Source: Chamaecrista fasciculata (lineage: Eukaryota; Streptophyta; Magnoliopsida; Fabales; Fabaceae). From it: a DNA stretch of 64,000 nucleotides. Shown here piece after piece: positions 45,289 through 56,499 of this stretch; position 1 is the first letter of the stretch; the number at the start of each line of letters is the position of its first letter. The stretch covers positions 1-64,000 of the forward strand of contig QANZ01021122.1 in NCBI GenBank assembly GCA_003254925.1, written 5' to 3'. Below the pieces are notes generated by a model, which was given only the letters and a program-made list of their open reading frames with translations, did no database searches and was not told the DNA's origin. Made by a program: the position numbers and the translations under genes.

Positions 45289-45790
45289 GGTTTGGAGTTC
45301 TAAGATTTGGGGTTTTAGAGTTTAAGGACTAAATTGAAATGTTTGGAAGAATTTTGGGACACTTTACAATTTTAGGATTTTAGGGTTTTAGGGTTTATGA
45401 TTTTAGGGTTTAGGGTTTAGGATTTTAGGGTTTGGGGTTTTGGGGTTTAGGGTTTGGGGTTTGGAACTTTAGGATTTGGGGTTTTAGAATTTAGGGTTTA
45501 AGGTTTTAGGGTTTGGGGTTTGGGATTTTAGAGTTTGGGGTTTGGGATTTTAGGGTTTAGGGTTTGGGGTTTTAGAGTTTTGGGTTTGGGGTTTTAGGGT
45601 TTGAGGTTTTAGAGTTTAAGGACTAAATTGAAATGTTTAGAAGAATTTTGGGACACTTTACAATTTTAGGATTTTAGGGTTTAGGTTTTAGGGTTTTAGG
45701 GTTTGGGGTTTAGGATTTTAGGGTTTAGGGTTTAGGGTTTGTGGTTTAGGGTTTTGGTTTTAGGGTTTTTAATAGTTTTAAGTATTAAAC
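45289..45790 (+). repeat. Degenerate telomere-type (TTTAGGG)n repeats
   Basis: Dozens of variants (tttaggg, tttgggg, ttttaggg, tttgagg) in one orientation. A block of about 60 bp ('gtttaaggactaaattgaaatg...gacactttacaattttaggat') occurs twice (about 45320 and 45613) and partly a third time (about 45776). It lies inside the foldback arms, so it is not a chromosome end. Confidence 0.85.
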
Positions 45791-46360
45791 TGAAATGTTT
45801 AGAAGAGTTTTGGGACACTTTACGATTTTATTTTGAGGATTTGGGACTAAAATGAATGAAGATGTTGAAAAAGAGGGGAAATTGAGAATAATGAGATAAA
45901 AATATAACTCAGGGACCTATTTGAATTTTGAATGAATTTTTTTTTATTATTAATGTTGATGTGGCACGCACAGTTGGTGTTTTTTTTTTTCAGTTTAACA
46001 ACTGCTGACGTGGCACTTAACGTGCCACGTCAGCAGTTAACGGACACGTCATCGTCTTGGCTAACGGCAACTTAACGGAAGGACCAATTTGACTAACGTT
46101 AATAAAATTCGGGGACCTATTTGTCAATTTCCGTAAACCAGGGACCTATCTATCAGCGACCCAATTATCCAGGGACCAATTTGAGAGTTTACTCATTTAC
46201 TATCAATACAATTAAGCATTACCTCTCAATAATTCATAAAATGGTCTTTTCAATTGAGATTTGATTTTTGTTTTGTTTTGTTTTTACTTTCGTTTCTCTT
46301 CTTAGTTGCTTAGTAATAATATTTGAGTGAGCGGGATGACATGTTTACAATAATAATGTA

Positions 46361-47574
46361 GGCAAAACATTTTTTTGTGCCCCTAACGTTTGCAGTGATT
46401 TTCAGCTATGCCCCTAACGTTTCATTTTGTTCAGGCGTGCCTTCAATGTGAAACTAACGTTTCAATTATGCCCCCAATTTTAGCTCAATGCCCATGTGGC
46501 AATTTTTTTTTACTTATGTGTCATTTTTTTTCTGACTTGAATACGTGGCATGATGACTGGACATTGCTATTTTTTTTCACCGTGGCATGATGACTGGATT
46601 TACATTTCTGAACATAAAAATTACAACACAAAATTTTTTTTACTTCTTCCTCCTCATCTAAATTTTTTTTACTTCTTCATCCTCATCTCATCTGCGCATA
46701 CACTCTCAAACCCTAAATTTCCTCATCTCATCTCTTTTGCAAGGCAAATTTGTAATTTTAATCCATATCAATTTCAAGGACTCCTTGGCTATTCAATCGA
46801 TATTTTACTGGTTTCTGGTAGCTTCATAAAAAGTTAAAGCATTTATGTTTATCTTAGTGGAAAAGAAGAAAGCACACTAGTATAGTAGTATTTATATTGA
46901 ACATTTACTAACATTTGAGAACGCCATTTCCGATTCTAAGGTAATTAAGAAGTTTGGTGCCGCCATTGAGAATGGAGAAGAAGCACGGTGCCGTCATAGG
47001 AGAAGGTTGCTGTCTGCTTTGTGTTTTGCCCTGCTCTCTTTCTCCGTCGTTGCCGCCGTTGTCGTCGCCATCGCCGTCAAACTACCGTCAAATTTGGGAA
47101 ATTTAGGGTTTGAGAGTGTATGCGCAGATGAGATGAGGATGAAGAAGTAAAAAAAAATTTAGGGTGTGTTTGGCATCACCATCATTCTAATCTCATCTCA
47201 TTCAATCTTAATCTCATCTTAGGATTGGATGAACAGTAATGGTTGGGTGTTTTTTTAAACCTCCATCTCATCTCATCTCATCCACATCATCATCTCATTC
47301 ACAACATTGTTTTGAATTTAGCCATTCTCATATAAACAGTAATGCCTGTTGAAATCTTGGTACCTTTGAATACGGTGATCGCCTCCGCGACACGTATTGC
47401 AGTTGGGCCTTGATGATATGGGGGTTGGCTTTTGGGCCTCATTGTTTTGAATTTAGCCATTCACATGTTTTNAAACGTTAGTTTCACATTGAGGGCACGC
47501 CTGAACAAAATGAAACATTAGGTACATAACTGAAAATCACTGCAAATGTTAGGGGCACGAAAGGGTGTTTTGCC
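46361..47574. mobile_element. MULE-like foldback element, right end represented twice
   Basis: The left terminus ggcaaaacatttttttgtgcc is preceded by aataatgta (46352-46360). The right terminus gggtgttttgcc is followed by the same 9-mer at 47575-47583. A second right arm (48620-48905) with the same flank sits further on. The interior holds a shorter inverted pair (46667-46735 and 47097-47161) around host-like sequence. An N at 47472 interrupts the first right arm. Confidence 0.75.
46920..47110 (+). other. Possible captured coding fragment in the foldback core
   Basis: A frame open for about 60 codons reads ENAISDSKVIKKFGAAIENG, then EEARCRHRRRLLSALCFALL, then SFSVVAAVVVAIAVKLPS: basic residues followed by a hydrophobic, membrane-spanning-like segment. 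It is GC-richer than its surroundings and is enclosed by inverted arms. I do not recognise the family, and no start codon is clear. Confidence 0.3.
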
Positions 47575-47631
47575 AATAATGTATATATGCTTTCATAGTT
47601 GCATAATTGCATGCTGGTTTAGGGTCTGTTT

Positions 47632-47762
47632 GGGAGCAATAGGATTTTAATCCAAGTTCAACCAAATGGATGGGATGAGATTATTTTTTAATTGGATGAG
47701 ATGAGATGATGTATTGGTGTTTGGGTGATTTTAGAGAAAATGATGTTAAATAGGGTGTGAAA
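47632..47762. mobile_element. Tourist-like MITE end (truncated at N)
   Basis: tta then gggtctgtttgggagc is a typical PIF/Harbinger MITE terminus with a TTA target. A similar start (tta, gggtgtgtttggc) lies at about 47159, and a matching right end (ccaaacaggccc, tta) at about 48620-48635. All are cut by single Ns (47763, 48605), so no complete copy can be delimited. Confidence 0.5.
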
Positions 47763-47763
47763 N

Positions 47764-47975
47764 TCGCCTCCGCAACGGTAAACTTTAGTGAAATATGGAT
47801 CTTAGCCACCAAATAATAAATTTCACTGGGTTTTATAAAATGGTGGATACTTTTTTCCTGCTAATTAAAGCTTTTCATATCTGAATTGTAGAAATGGCAA
47901 CGAACGTTCAAATACTATCACTGCGATCTGTCCTTGAGAAGGACAAGTTGACTGGGACTAACTTTCTTGACTGGT
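47764..47975 (+). pseudogene. Copia leader and start of gag, isolated between two Ns
   Basis: ATG at 47894 opens MATNVQILSLRSVLEKDKLT, then GTNFLDW, the N-terminus of a copia gag lineage different from the two others here. It is preceded by 130 bp of leader-like sequence. The frame is cut by an N at 47976, after which unrelated MITE sequence follows. Confidence 0.65.
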
Positions 47976-48299
47976 NATGAGATGATATTGGAAAGTGTGA
48001 TATTGTATTGGAAAGCGTGAGGATGAGAAAATTTTGGATGAAGGGTTAGAGATCAATCAAAGTGGATGAGATGATGGGCCAAAATGAAAATAATATTGGA
48101 ATTATTTTTAAGAATACAATTTGGTCCATAAATTTGTACCGGTCCTATTAATTAATCCCTAACATGTGTAAATAATAACTTGGGGTTTACACAAAATCCC
48201 AGTCATCAATAATCGGATCTATTTGTGAAATCCAACGAAAAAAAATAACAAATAATAGTTTGAAGACCATAATGCAAATAACAAAACAACACAAAAATG

Positions 48300-48604
48300 T
48301 TTGGTCAATGGTTCATTTTGATCCAAAATGTATGCCCTAATATTCATTTGGTCCATTTCAAAATGTTCATATTGGTCCTAAATGTTGGCAAAATGATTCA
48401 TTTTGGTCCTAAATACTGGTAAAATGTTTCGTTTTGGTCCCAGCCAAATAGAGTAAGTATTCTTTGGGAACAATACGTAGCTCTAAACAAGCCATATTCA
48501 ATAGTTGGGACCAAAATGAAACATTTTGCAAATATTTAGGAGCAATTTGAATATTTTGAAATATAATGGACCAAAATGAATATTAAGGCATACATTTAGG
48601 ACTA
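48300..48604. mobile_element. Foldback element of the 8.5-kb family, right end missing
   Basis: 'ggttcattttggatccaaaatgtatgccctaat' and the inverted 'ttaaggcatacatttaggac' reproduce the arms of the element at 8549-9083. It ends at the N at 48605 before the terminal bases. Confidence 0.6.
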
Positions 48605-48605
48605 N

Positions 48606-48905
48606 AATAGTATGACCCCCAAACAGGCCCTTAGTGTTGTAATTTTTATGTTCAGAAATGTAAATCCAGTCATCATGCCACGGTGGAAAAAAAAATAGGA
48701 ATGTCAAGTCATCATGCCACGTATTCAAGTCAGACAAAAAAAATGACACATAAGTAAAAAAAATTGCCACATGGGCATTGAGTCAAAATTGGAGGCATAA
48801 TTGAAACGTTAGTTTCACATTGAGGGCACGCCTGAACAAAATGAAACGTTAGGTACATAACTGAAAATCACTGCAAACGTTAGAGGCACGAAAGGGTGTT
48901 TTGCC
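48606..48905. repeat. Second right arm of the 46.4-kb foldback
   Basis: Inverse of 46361-46625, down to 'gggtgttttgcc' and followed by aataatgtatatatgc as at 47575. Nearly identical to 47473-47632, beyond which the two diverge. Confidence 0.75.
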
Positions 48906-48965
48906 AATAATGTATATATGCTTTCATAGTTTCACAATTGCATGCTGGTTTAATTAATAAGTTAA

Positions 48966-51056
48966 TCCTTATAGTTTATATCATTTTCTATTTAAGTTTT
49001 TATAATGTTGATTTAAATTCTTATACTTTCAATTTATTTGTTATCAAAATTCTATAATTATAAAAATGAAAAAACTTATTTTTCGATTTATAAATTTATA
49101 CTGAAACAACAATTTAGTCTTTAAATAATAAAAATATACAATTCAATTAAAATTATAACTTTTAAGTCCCTAGATATTAATCATCGTCTAACTAGAGAGA
49201 GTAAACATGATGAGGTAGTATTGTTAAATGTTTAGGTGGCTCTCGATATTGATGGATTAAAACCCAAGAAAAAACAAATATTCAAATTGAACAAATTTGG
49301 TCCCTCTAATCCCATAACTGTGCCTTTATCGTAGTTATCATGACTGTTATACTTTTCGCATTTGTAACTCATACTTCAATTTTGAAGAGGAGGAAGAAGA
49401 TATAAAACAAGATGAACTTTAGACTCTGCAATGAGAGTGTTGATTAACTCATATTTTTTTTGTTTTGTTTTAGTCCTCAAATTTTTATATTTGTTTCATT
49501 TTGGTCTTCAAACTTTTACATTTGTTTTGTTTTAGTCATCAAACTTTCATAGAATCGTTTCTGTAATAGGTCGGTGCAACTCTTAACTTATTTTGTGATA
49601 AAGCTCAACTTAATAATTAGTGGTGGTAAAATTTCCAATTAATCTTAATTTTATATTTTATACATAAATCTTAAATATATATATATATATATATATATTA
49701 GAATGGTGATATACGAACAAAAGGTGATTCAACATGAGGTTGCTCTAAGTAGGTTGCTTACTTCCTTACTTCTTTCTCCAGTATTTCTTGTCTTAGCAGA
49801 ATTGATCATCTGAGCAAGATTTCTTAATGGATTTGAACACAATCTCAAGTATGATTCCTCCGAGTAATCTAAATCTATCACTCAACTTATTGCTCTTCTT
49901 CTTTCTCCCTTTACTTTGCACTTTTGCAGTTTGCACCCTCTCTCCATTCAATATTTGATTACAATTTTTATAGATTAAAATATGCAAATTTAACTTATTG
50001 CAAAAACTCTTGATAAAAAGTGGCAAAAACGCTCTTCTCCTCCAAAACCTTACATCAATTTTTAATTTTTTCACGAATATTTATTTATTGTCAAGTTATT
50101 TCTAAAGTTTCATATTTTGATCGATTTTATTTAATTTTTTGCTCTAATTTTAGTCAAATATTAACGACAAATTCTACATGACTAATGACAAGTAATATAA
50201 AATTGGTTAAAAAAACTCAAATCCTAAATCAAATTGAAAAACAAGATGATGACTGGCGTTAATTTATTGAAAGAAGTTAGTCAAAAAATAAAATTAGCCA
50301 AAATATAATAAAACTTTGGTGACAAAATTGACAATAAACAAATATTGAGGACAAAATTAAAAATTAATGTAAGGTTTGAGGACGAAAGTATTACTTTTAC
50401 CTAAATTTTTAATAATTAAACTTTGAACTTATTTGTCATTTAAAAATGGTCAAATGCTCATTTTGGTCCATTATCCTTTTCTAAAGTTCATTTTGGTCCA
50501 TTATCTTTCAAAAAGTTCAAATTGGTCAATTATCTATGCAACTTAGTTTAAAATGGTCTTACCATTAGTAAGTTTGTCTCTTTTCTCCGTTTTTGATTAT
50601 GTGACACCTGACCTAGGGTCTTTCTATCTTTCTCTATCCCCTATGGCCCTACCTGTCATTTATCCCTCTCTTGCATGGCATTTTTTATTGACATGACTTT
50701 TTTTTTCAAAAATATATAGTAGAAAAAATAATAGTATATTTGATCATAAATAAAGTTTACATATTTACGATCTCCAAAACAAAGATTATGTAATTGAAAA
50801 AATGCAAGGCACGAGAGGAAAAGGGACATGTNTAAAAATTAATTTATGTATTCACTTGAGGTTATTCTTCTTAATTTTTCAAATATTAAAATTATTCTAT
50901 TGAAATATAATGATAAACAAGTCTTAAATTCTGCCAATTAATTAATGAAGATTGAGTCTAATTTTTAGCAATATGATAAATTCAAGTTAAATCTTAGTTG
51001 AAAGAAATATTTATATTTATTAATTTTCTCTAGATATCTTTCATTAAAATAATATA
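48966..51056. other. Gene-free AT-rich region
   Basis: Contains a (TA)n microsatellite at about 49676-49699. It also has foldback remnants at about 49465-49560 ('tttagtcctcaaatttt', 'ttggtcttcaaac') with possible partners at about 50300-50400 ('tgaggacaaaatt', 'gtttgaggacg'). A separate foldback arm starts near 50448 ('ggtcaaatgctcattttggt'), and an N at 50832 precedes unrelated sequence. No coding frame recognised. Confidence 0.5.
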
Positions 51057-52297
51057 GGTCAAAGTCTTATTTTGGTCCTTCAAATTTTCATAAAGTTCCA
51101 CCCTATCTAAATTTCATCCACTTTTTTGTTTGAAAAAAAAAATTAATTTTCATCCTCCAAAAATTTTATTTTTTCGCATTAAGGCTCTTCTTCTTCCCCC
51201 AAAAGTTTTTTCTTTCCTTCTTTTTATTCTTCTCCTCCTCCTCCTCCTGGCGAATGCCTCCACCACCATTGATTAAAAGCTCAATTTGTTTATTCTTCTT
51301 TACGTTTTGATCTTATTATAAAAGTGAAAAGACCTTAATGCAAAGAAAATAAAACTTTTGAGAGGTTAAAGTTAGTTTTCCCCCTTGATATACAAGTGAT
51401 ATACATCCTTCGTCTAAGTAAGGGTAATTATCTGGCCAAGGCGCCCATGGCGCCGCCATCTATCCCACATTTTCAGGAAGGACAAGTGATATATACCCTT
51501 TACATAAATAAAGAATAATTACTAACACTAGATGACGCCCTGCGCCCACGAAGTCAGGTCAAGGCAGGTCACGCCTTCTTTAGCTTTAAGGGCGGAGATC
51601 CTAAGCATTAAATGCGGTGATCCTCAAGGCAGCTCTGAGAAGGCAAAAATGTACCGGCTACAGTGTAGATTCAAACAAAAGCACAACCAAAATGACCAAA
51701 AGGCCTCGCGTGAAAAGGAATAAAGCAAAGAGCATTTAATGCTCTCACCTACTCCCGTCAGAAAAGCAAGAGGCTTCATCCAACAATCCGAACGTCAACT
51801 GTCAAAGCCTAGCACGTCGGATGTGACCATTGCACCATGCGCTGAGCCCTGTTGCACACACACCTTTCGCTATCCAGTTTATACCTCGTACAACCTCAGA
51901 CACATGAGGAGAGAGGTATAAATACCCCCATACAGCTCATAACGAGGTACGACACTCCTTACACAAGAAAACCCTAACACATACACTATCAACAATTGAC
52001 TTGATCATCGGAGAAGAAACACAGGGACAACCCCTGTGCTTTCTTTCTTTCGCAGGTTCCAACATTGTCATACTTGCATCAAGACCTCTACACTTGTAAA
52101 CACAATGTTAGATTCCTCTCGGTCCAACTTTGTAGTTTTCACCCCCCTTTTCTTAACTGAAAAGGTAGATGAAAAATTATAAGAGACTAATGGCAGAATC
52201 TTTTACAAACTTAGGACCAAGAAGGAATTAAAAAAAGACTTAAAGGACGAAAACAAAATTTTAAACAAATTTGAGAGACCAAAATAAGACTTTGGCC
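51057..52297. mobile_element. MULE-like foldback interrupted by a solo LTR
   Basis: The left end ggtcaaagtcttattttggt and right end reversed ggccaaagtcttattttggt are almost identical. The flanks aaataatata (51047-51056) and aaataatatg (52298-52307) agree at 9 of 10 bases. An LTR of about 756 bp is inserted in the middle. Confidence 0.8.
51386..52141 (+). mobile_element. Solo LTR, probably Ty3/gypsy (Tat/Ogre-like)
   Basis: A GC-richer block starts TGATATACAAG and ends near GTTTTCA, with a clear TATA box (gtataaatacccc near 51915). The downstream segment 'caattgacttgatcatcgga' followed by 'aacccctgtgctttctttc' is characteristic of large plant gypsy LTRs. No internal coding region or second LTR is nearby, so it is a solo LTR left by recombination. 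Flanks cccct and ccccc are only roughly alike; exact ends are uncertain. Confidence 0.65.
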
Positions 52298-52549
52298 AAA
52301 TAATATGTGAAGGGAAAAAAAATTGCTTAGTTTGGTTGTATTTTGGTTCCGTATCATCCAAAGTGTCCAAAACTAGGCTCTCAACAAAACTGATCATAAA
52401 TGAATAAATGATCCATCATCCATCTCTGTTTAGTGTTTACTGTACCCAGAATTCCCCTCTTATTTTCTTCCACAGTCTCAGCCACGTGAATGTAAGAAAT
52501 TCAAGCCCTTCTTCCTCCCTCCCTTCATCACTCACTCACACCACACTCC

Positions 52550-52565
52550 CCATTATATATTTTGC
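52550..52565 (+). promoter_or_regulatory. Putative TATA box of the trihelix gene
   Basis: The 'attatatattttgcacc' region lies about 110 bp before the ATG at 52671, within a CT-rich leader region. Spacing is plausible; not otherwise supported. Confidence 0.4.
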
Positions 52566-52670
52566 ACCTTTTTATACCCAAAACAAAATCCCCCCCTAAT
52601 AAATCCACTCATTCACTCACCTACTCCTTTCCTTTCAGTTTCATTTTACCACTCATTCTCTCTCATTACT

Positions 52671-54790
52671 ATGTCTGATCCTCCCACCACCCCACTCCTC
52701 CACCACCAACAACAACCCCTCTACCTCCACCACCACTCCGCCGCCGCCACGTCATCCAACGCCGTCGCCGTCCCAATCCCCCGAGAATACCGGAAAGGCA
52801 ACTGGACCCTCCAAGAAACCCTCATCCTCATCACCGCCAAACGCCACGACGACGAACGCCGCCTTCGTCTCTCCTCCACTGACCCCTCCTCCTCCGCCGC
52901 CCGAACCAGCGGCGAACTCCGATGGAAATGGGTCGAAAACTATTGCTGGAGCCACGGCTGCCTCCGTAGCCAAAACCAATGCAATGACAAGTGGGATAAC
53001 CTCCTTCGTGATTACAAGAAAGTTCGCGACTACGAATCCAAATCTGAGACCTCTTCTTCTTCTAATACAGACTTATTACCTTCTTATTGGACTCTCGATA
53101 AACACCAACGCAAAGAGAGAAATCTACCTTCTAATATGATCTTTGATGTTTACAAAGCTATTAGTGAAGTCCTTCAGAGAAAACACTCTCATCGTACTCC
53201 TACTACCACTCAAGATGTTGTTATTCCCGTATCTGCTGTACCTTTACCCGCCGTGGAATTACTAACTTCACCATTATCACACCCAAATCCCGTCACTATA
53301 GTAACACCGCCGCCACCACCACCGCCGGAGGCAGCTCCGGCTCAGCTTCCGGTTCCGGCAACGGGTGTTTCAGGTAATGCAAAAACAATCAATCAATCCA
53401 TGGCTAGATTATAGCTTATTATATTGAGAATATTTCATTTTTCTAAAAAAAGAAAGGCCAAAACAATCTTTTAGTCTCCAAATTTTATATCAACTTTCAA
53501 TTTCATCCCTTATTTTCTTTTTGCGTTCAATTTCATCTTCAATCTCACACATTCATTTTGATAAATTTTACTTTCAATAAAATTGATTGAAATGTAATCA
53601 ATATAGACAAAATTGACCTTAGAAAAAAGTTTGGGGACTAAAATGATAATTTTGGCCTTTCTTTTTTGAAAAAAAAAGGAAAACAAAAGAAGGATTTGTT
53701 TGTAGTGTGGTGGGTTTTATCGGTCAAAGTTGCAGGGTCTGAGAAGCCTGTCACATTTAATGGAACCCATTTATCTATTTTTTACTTCCGTACACTCAGT
53801 GTGTGGCTTTCAAATTTACATCCCAAGGTTGAGACTGTCTCATCACCGTTGGATTCGACCCTCGAGGAATCTCTCTGATGGATCCAGCGGTCACAGATTG
53901 TACCCTTTTCCGTAGTGTGCAGCGCGAGAGGTGATCACGTTGAATGCTCCTCTCGGCTGCACAAAGATTCGGATACACCTTAAATAATTCAACAATTTGT
54001 GTTATTTTTTTTTTATTAAATTTTATTTAATTAAAATAATTAATGAAAAAAAAGCACTGTAGAGTACAATCATGCAGACCAGTGTGCAGAAGGCTACTAC
54101 CATCTCATGATTGCTGTGGATTTTGTGGGCAGTCCAAGAAAATAGATTTGTAGTCTTGCTTAATCCTCATGGGTGTGATAATTAATTAACTTTATTTTAT
54201 TTTAATACTACTACTATACTTGAGATGTAGTAGTAATCATGAAACCTCAATCCTAAACAACAACGTAAAAAAACCAAAACAAAAATATTTAATTCTTTAT
54301 TACTCTCGATCTTCACGTATCAAACGGATCACCAATTAAACACTCATGCAAATAATAATATTCACTGTCTCTCACTCACACACTCGTGTTTTTTTTTTAT
54401 TATTATTTTTTGTGAACTGTAGAGAAGTCAGAATCGTCTAGCACAGAGTACAGTGATGAGGAATTAGAGGAAGAAGAAGGAGAAGAAGAGTTGGAGGAAG
54501 AGGAGGAGGTTCAGGTTCGGGAGGAGTCCGAAGCAAAACCAAGGAAGGTTCGGAACCTAGGATCGAGCATAATGAGGAGTGCTTCGGTAATAGCACGCGC
54601 GCTTCGGAGTTGTGAAGAGAAGAAGGCAAAACGGCACCGTCAGATGATGGAGCTGGAGAACCGGCGGCTTAAGATCGAAGAAGACCGGGTCGAAGTGAAC
54701 CGGCAAGGAATCGCAAGCCTTGTCTCTGCGGTTACCAATCTCTCCGGTGCGATACAATCACTCATTTCTGATCAACGCCACCATAGATGA
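52671..54790 (+). CDS. Trihelix DNA-binding protein (SIP1/ASR3-like clade)
   Basis: Two exons, 52671-53373 and 54423-54790, join in phase (G / AG AAG) to 356 codons plus TGA. A Gln/His-rich N-terminus precedes the trihelix domain at residues 40-122: REYRKGNWTLQETLILI, GELRWKWVENYCW, SQNQCNDKWDNLLRDYKKVR. The three tandem-tryptophan positions are kept. A fourth helix region (YWTLDKHQRKERNLPSNMIFD) follows. Next are a Pro-rich linker, a strongly acidic segment in exon 2 (EELEEEEGEEELEEEEEV), and a C-terminal coiled-coil (QMMELENRRLKIEEDRVEVN) likely to dimerise. It resembles Arabidopsis At2g35640/At1g31310. It probably binds GT-type promoter elements in the nucleus; targets are unknown. The ATG is the first in frame after a CT-rich leader. 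The intron holds a small foldback. Confidence 0.9.
53435..53680. mobile_element. Small foldback MITE in the trihelix intron
   Basis: 'aaaaaagaaaggccaaaacaa' at the left is inverted at the right ('gataattttggcctttctttttt'), with 'ttttagtctccaaattt' and 'ttggggactaaaatg' inside. No coding content; the flanking duplication cannot be separated from the A/T runs. Confidence 0.65.
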
Positions 54791-56480
54791 TAATATATAT
54801 ATTCATGCATGCAAATAATATATATATATATATGTTCATATGATCATCATCATCATCATCATCGGCCATTCTTTCTCATTAATTTATGGAGTCGTTTGGT
54901 GGTTTCAGTGATTGATTCTACTACGTACGTATTAGTACATTATATGTGTCAGTTGATTTAATTCATGATCGATTATATGGATGGATGGAATATGGATATG
55001 AAGTAAGTTTTTTTTTTTTCTTTTGGTTTCCATTCTTTGATGGAGAATTAATTAGACCGATTCCTAATTAATAACAATTCTTTAGTGGACAGTTTAATTT
55101 ACTTGGTGATTTGTATATATATATATATATAATTTATTAAGTTGGTTAATTAATGAGATGTGCATTAATTGTTACTGCATTGTGTTCTTGTTTCTTCCCT
55201 TCTCTATTCAGTTGGTTAATGAGATATGCATTAATTGTTACTGCATTTATCACTCATGAGGTTTCGTTATGTTTTCCTTTTGATTATTAATTTTCTTTTT
55301 TATATTTTGAATTAGACTAGCCAAATTAATTAGTTCAGCTGGTGAAAGTTAAGTGACATTCCTCAAAAGAGTACTCTTTACCCATCAGAATTAAAGTGTG
55401 AATTTATATTTGCCCTCTCATTCTTCCAACTTTTGATTAGAAACTTATTAAAAGGTGTGTATATATAGTTTAGTTTCTTTTGTTTTCAAGTTTCTAATAG
55501 TTTGAAAATATATTGTTTCTAGATAAAGCTAAGATTTTGGTTATATTTATTTCAATAACTTATTTTTAAGAAAATCACAAATATAATTATACTCTATGGA
55601 AATATTGTTAAAAAAAATTAATCATTCCTTCAAAAACTATAATTTGGTGCATATTTGTTCGTACAAATTAAGTGATGAAACTTGAATATTAAGGCTTGCA
55701 TGAAATTATGGAGATTTTTATCATGCACCCTTTATCCATTAGTATTAAGGCTTGCATGAAATTATGGAGATTTTTATCTTATAAGAAAATAGTATTAATA
55801 TTATCCTTCTAAAAGAAAGGAAGTTTGTCTTTGGGGTTTGACAAAATGGAGTGCTTTAAGTTTTAAGTTAGAAGGTTAATGATTGGGCAAGGGGCAAAGT
55901 GTGAAGAAAAGCAATGAAAAGATGAGGGGCATAATGGTAATTGTAGGGGGTATAGGGTGTACCAAAATGTGAAGGAGAGAAAGGGTGCTGACAAGTGTGG
56001 CAGTGGGCAGAGTCCTCATTCACAAGGGTCAGTCAAAGGGTCTCAGTCAATTCCTTTTGACCACATAGGACACTAAAGCCCACTTTCTCTCTCATCCCTT
56101 CTTTCTCTCTCATTCATTCCTTCTTTCTCTCTCTGCCTTTTCTCTATTGCATATAACGCCAAACGTATGATAGAGTCTCCTCAATGCAAGAGATTTATGA
56201 CGAAAATGCCCACTTTCTCTCTCTTTCTCTCTCTATCAGTTAGTACAGGCTACACAGTCTGCTTTTTTCAGGCATCTTTAACTCACCTAGTCTGCCACTT
56301 TATCACCGACAGAATCACCAACTATTATCAATATCTCTCGCACTTACAAAACCGAGCTGCTTCATTTTCATTGGCAGCTTCTCAATTGGAAATTGCAAGC
56401 ATCATATTCATGCTTCATTGTATGTAAATCAGATTAATTCATTACTTTCAGACACCTATTTATTTATTGTTGCAAACTGT
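54791..56480. other. 3' region of the trihelix gene and intergenic DNA
   Basis: Simple repeats lie at 54795-54832 ((TA)n), 54843-54864 ((ATC)n) and 55113-55133 ((TA)n). 'gcattaattgttactgcat' occurs twice (about 55162 and 55227), as does 'aaggcttgcatgaaattatgg' (about 55690 and 55745). 56085-56240 is a CT-rich tract that may be a leader, but the frame after ATG 56167 matches nothing I know. Confidence 0.45.
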
Positions 56481-56499
56481 AATTTTGATTTCATTTCTT

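Larger units (their letters stand above)
44720..46194. mobile_element. MULE-like foldback element with telomere-type core
   Basis: Arms are inverted: left gagtaaactctcaaattggt, right reversed the same. They run through 'acaaataggtcccc' and 'gtgccacgtcagcagtt'. Flanks attgactatc (44710-44719) and atttactatc (46195-46204) agree at 9 of 10 positions, a good MULE-size target duplication. The core contains an assembly gap and about 430 bp of TTTAGGG-like repeats. No transposase. Confidence 0.85.

Noticed and set aside
45289..45790. A true chromosome end
   Set aside because: The TTTAGGG repeats are degenerate and lie inside inverted arms with a target duplication; normal sequence continues on both sides.
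56167..56427. A small gene after the CT-rich tract
   Set aside because: The 86-codon frame has no recognisable family or splice partner and low-complexity composition.
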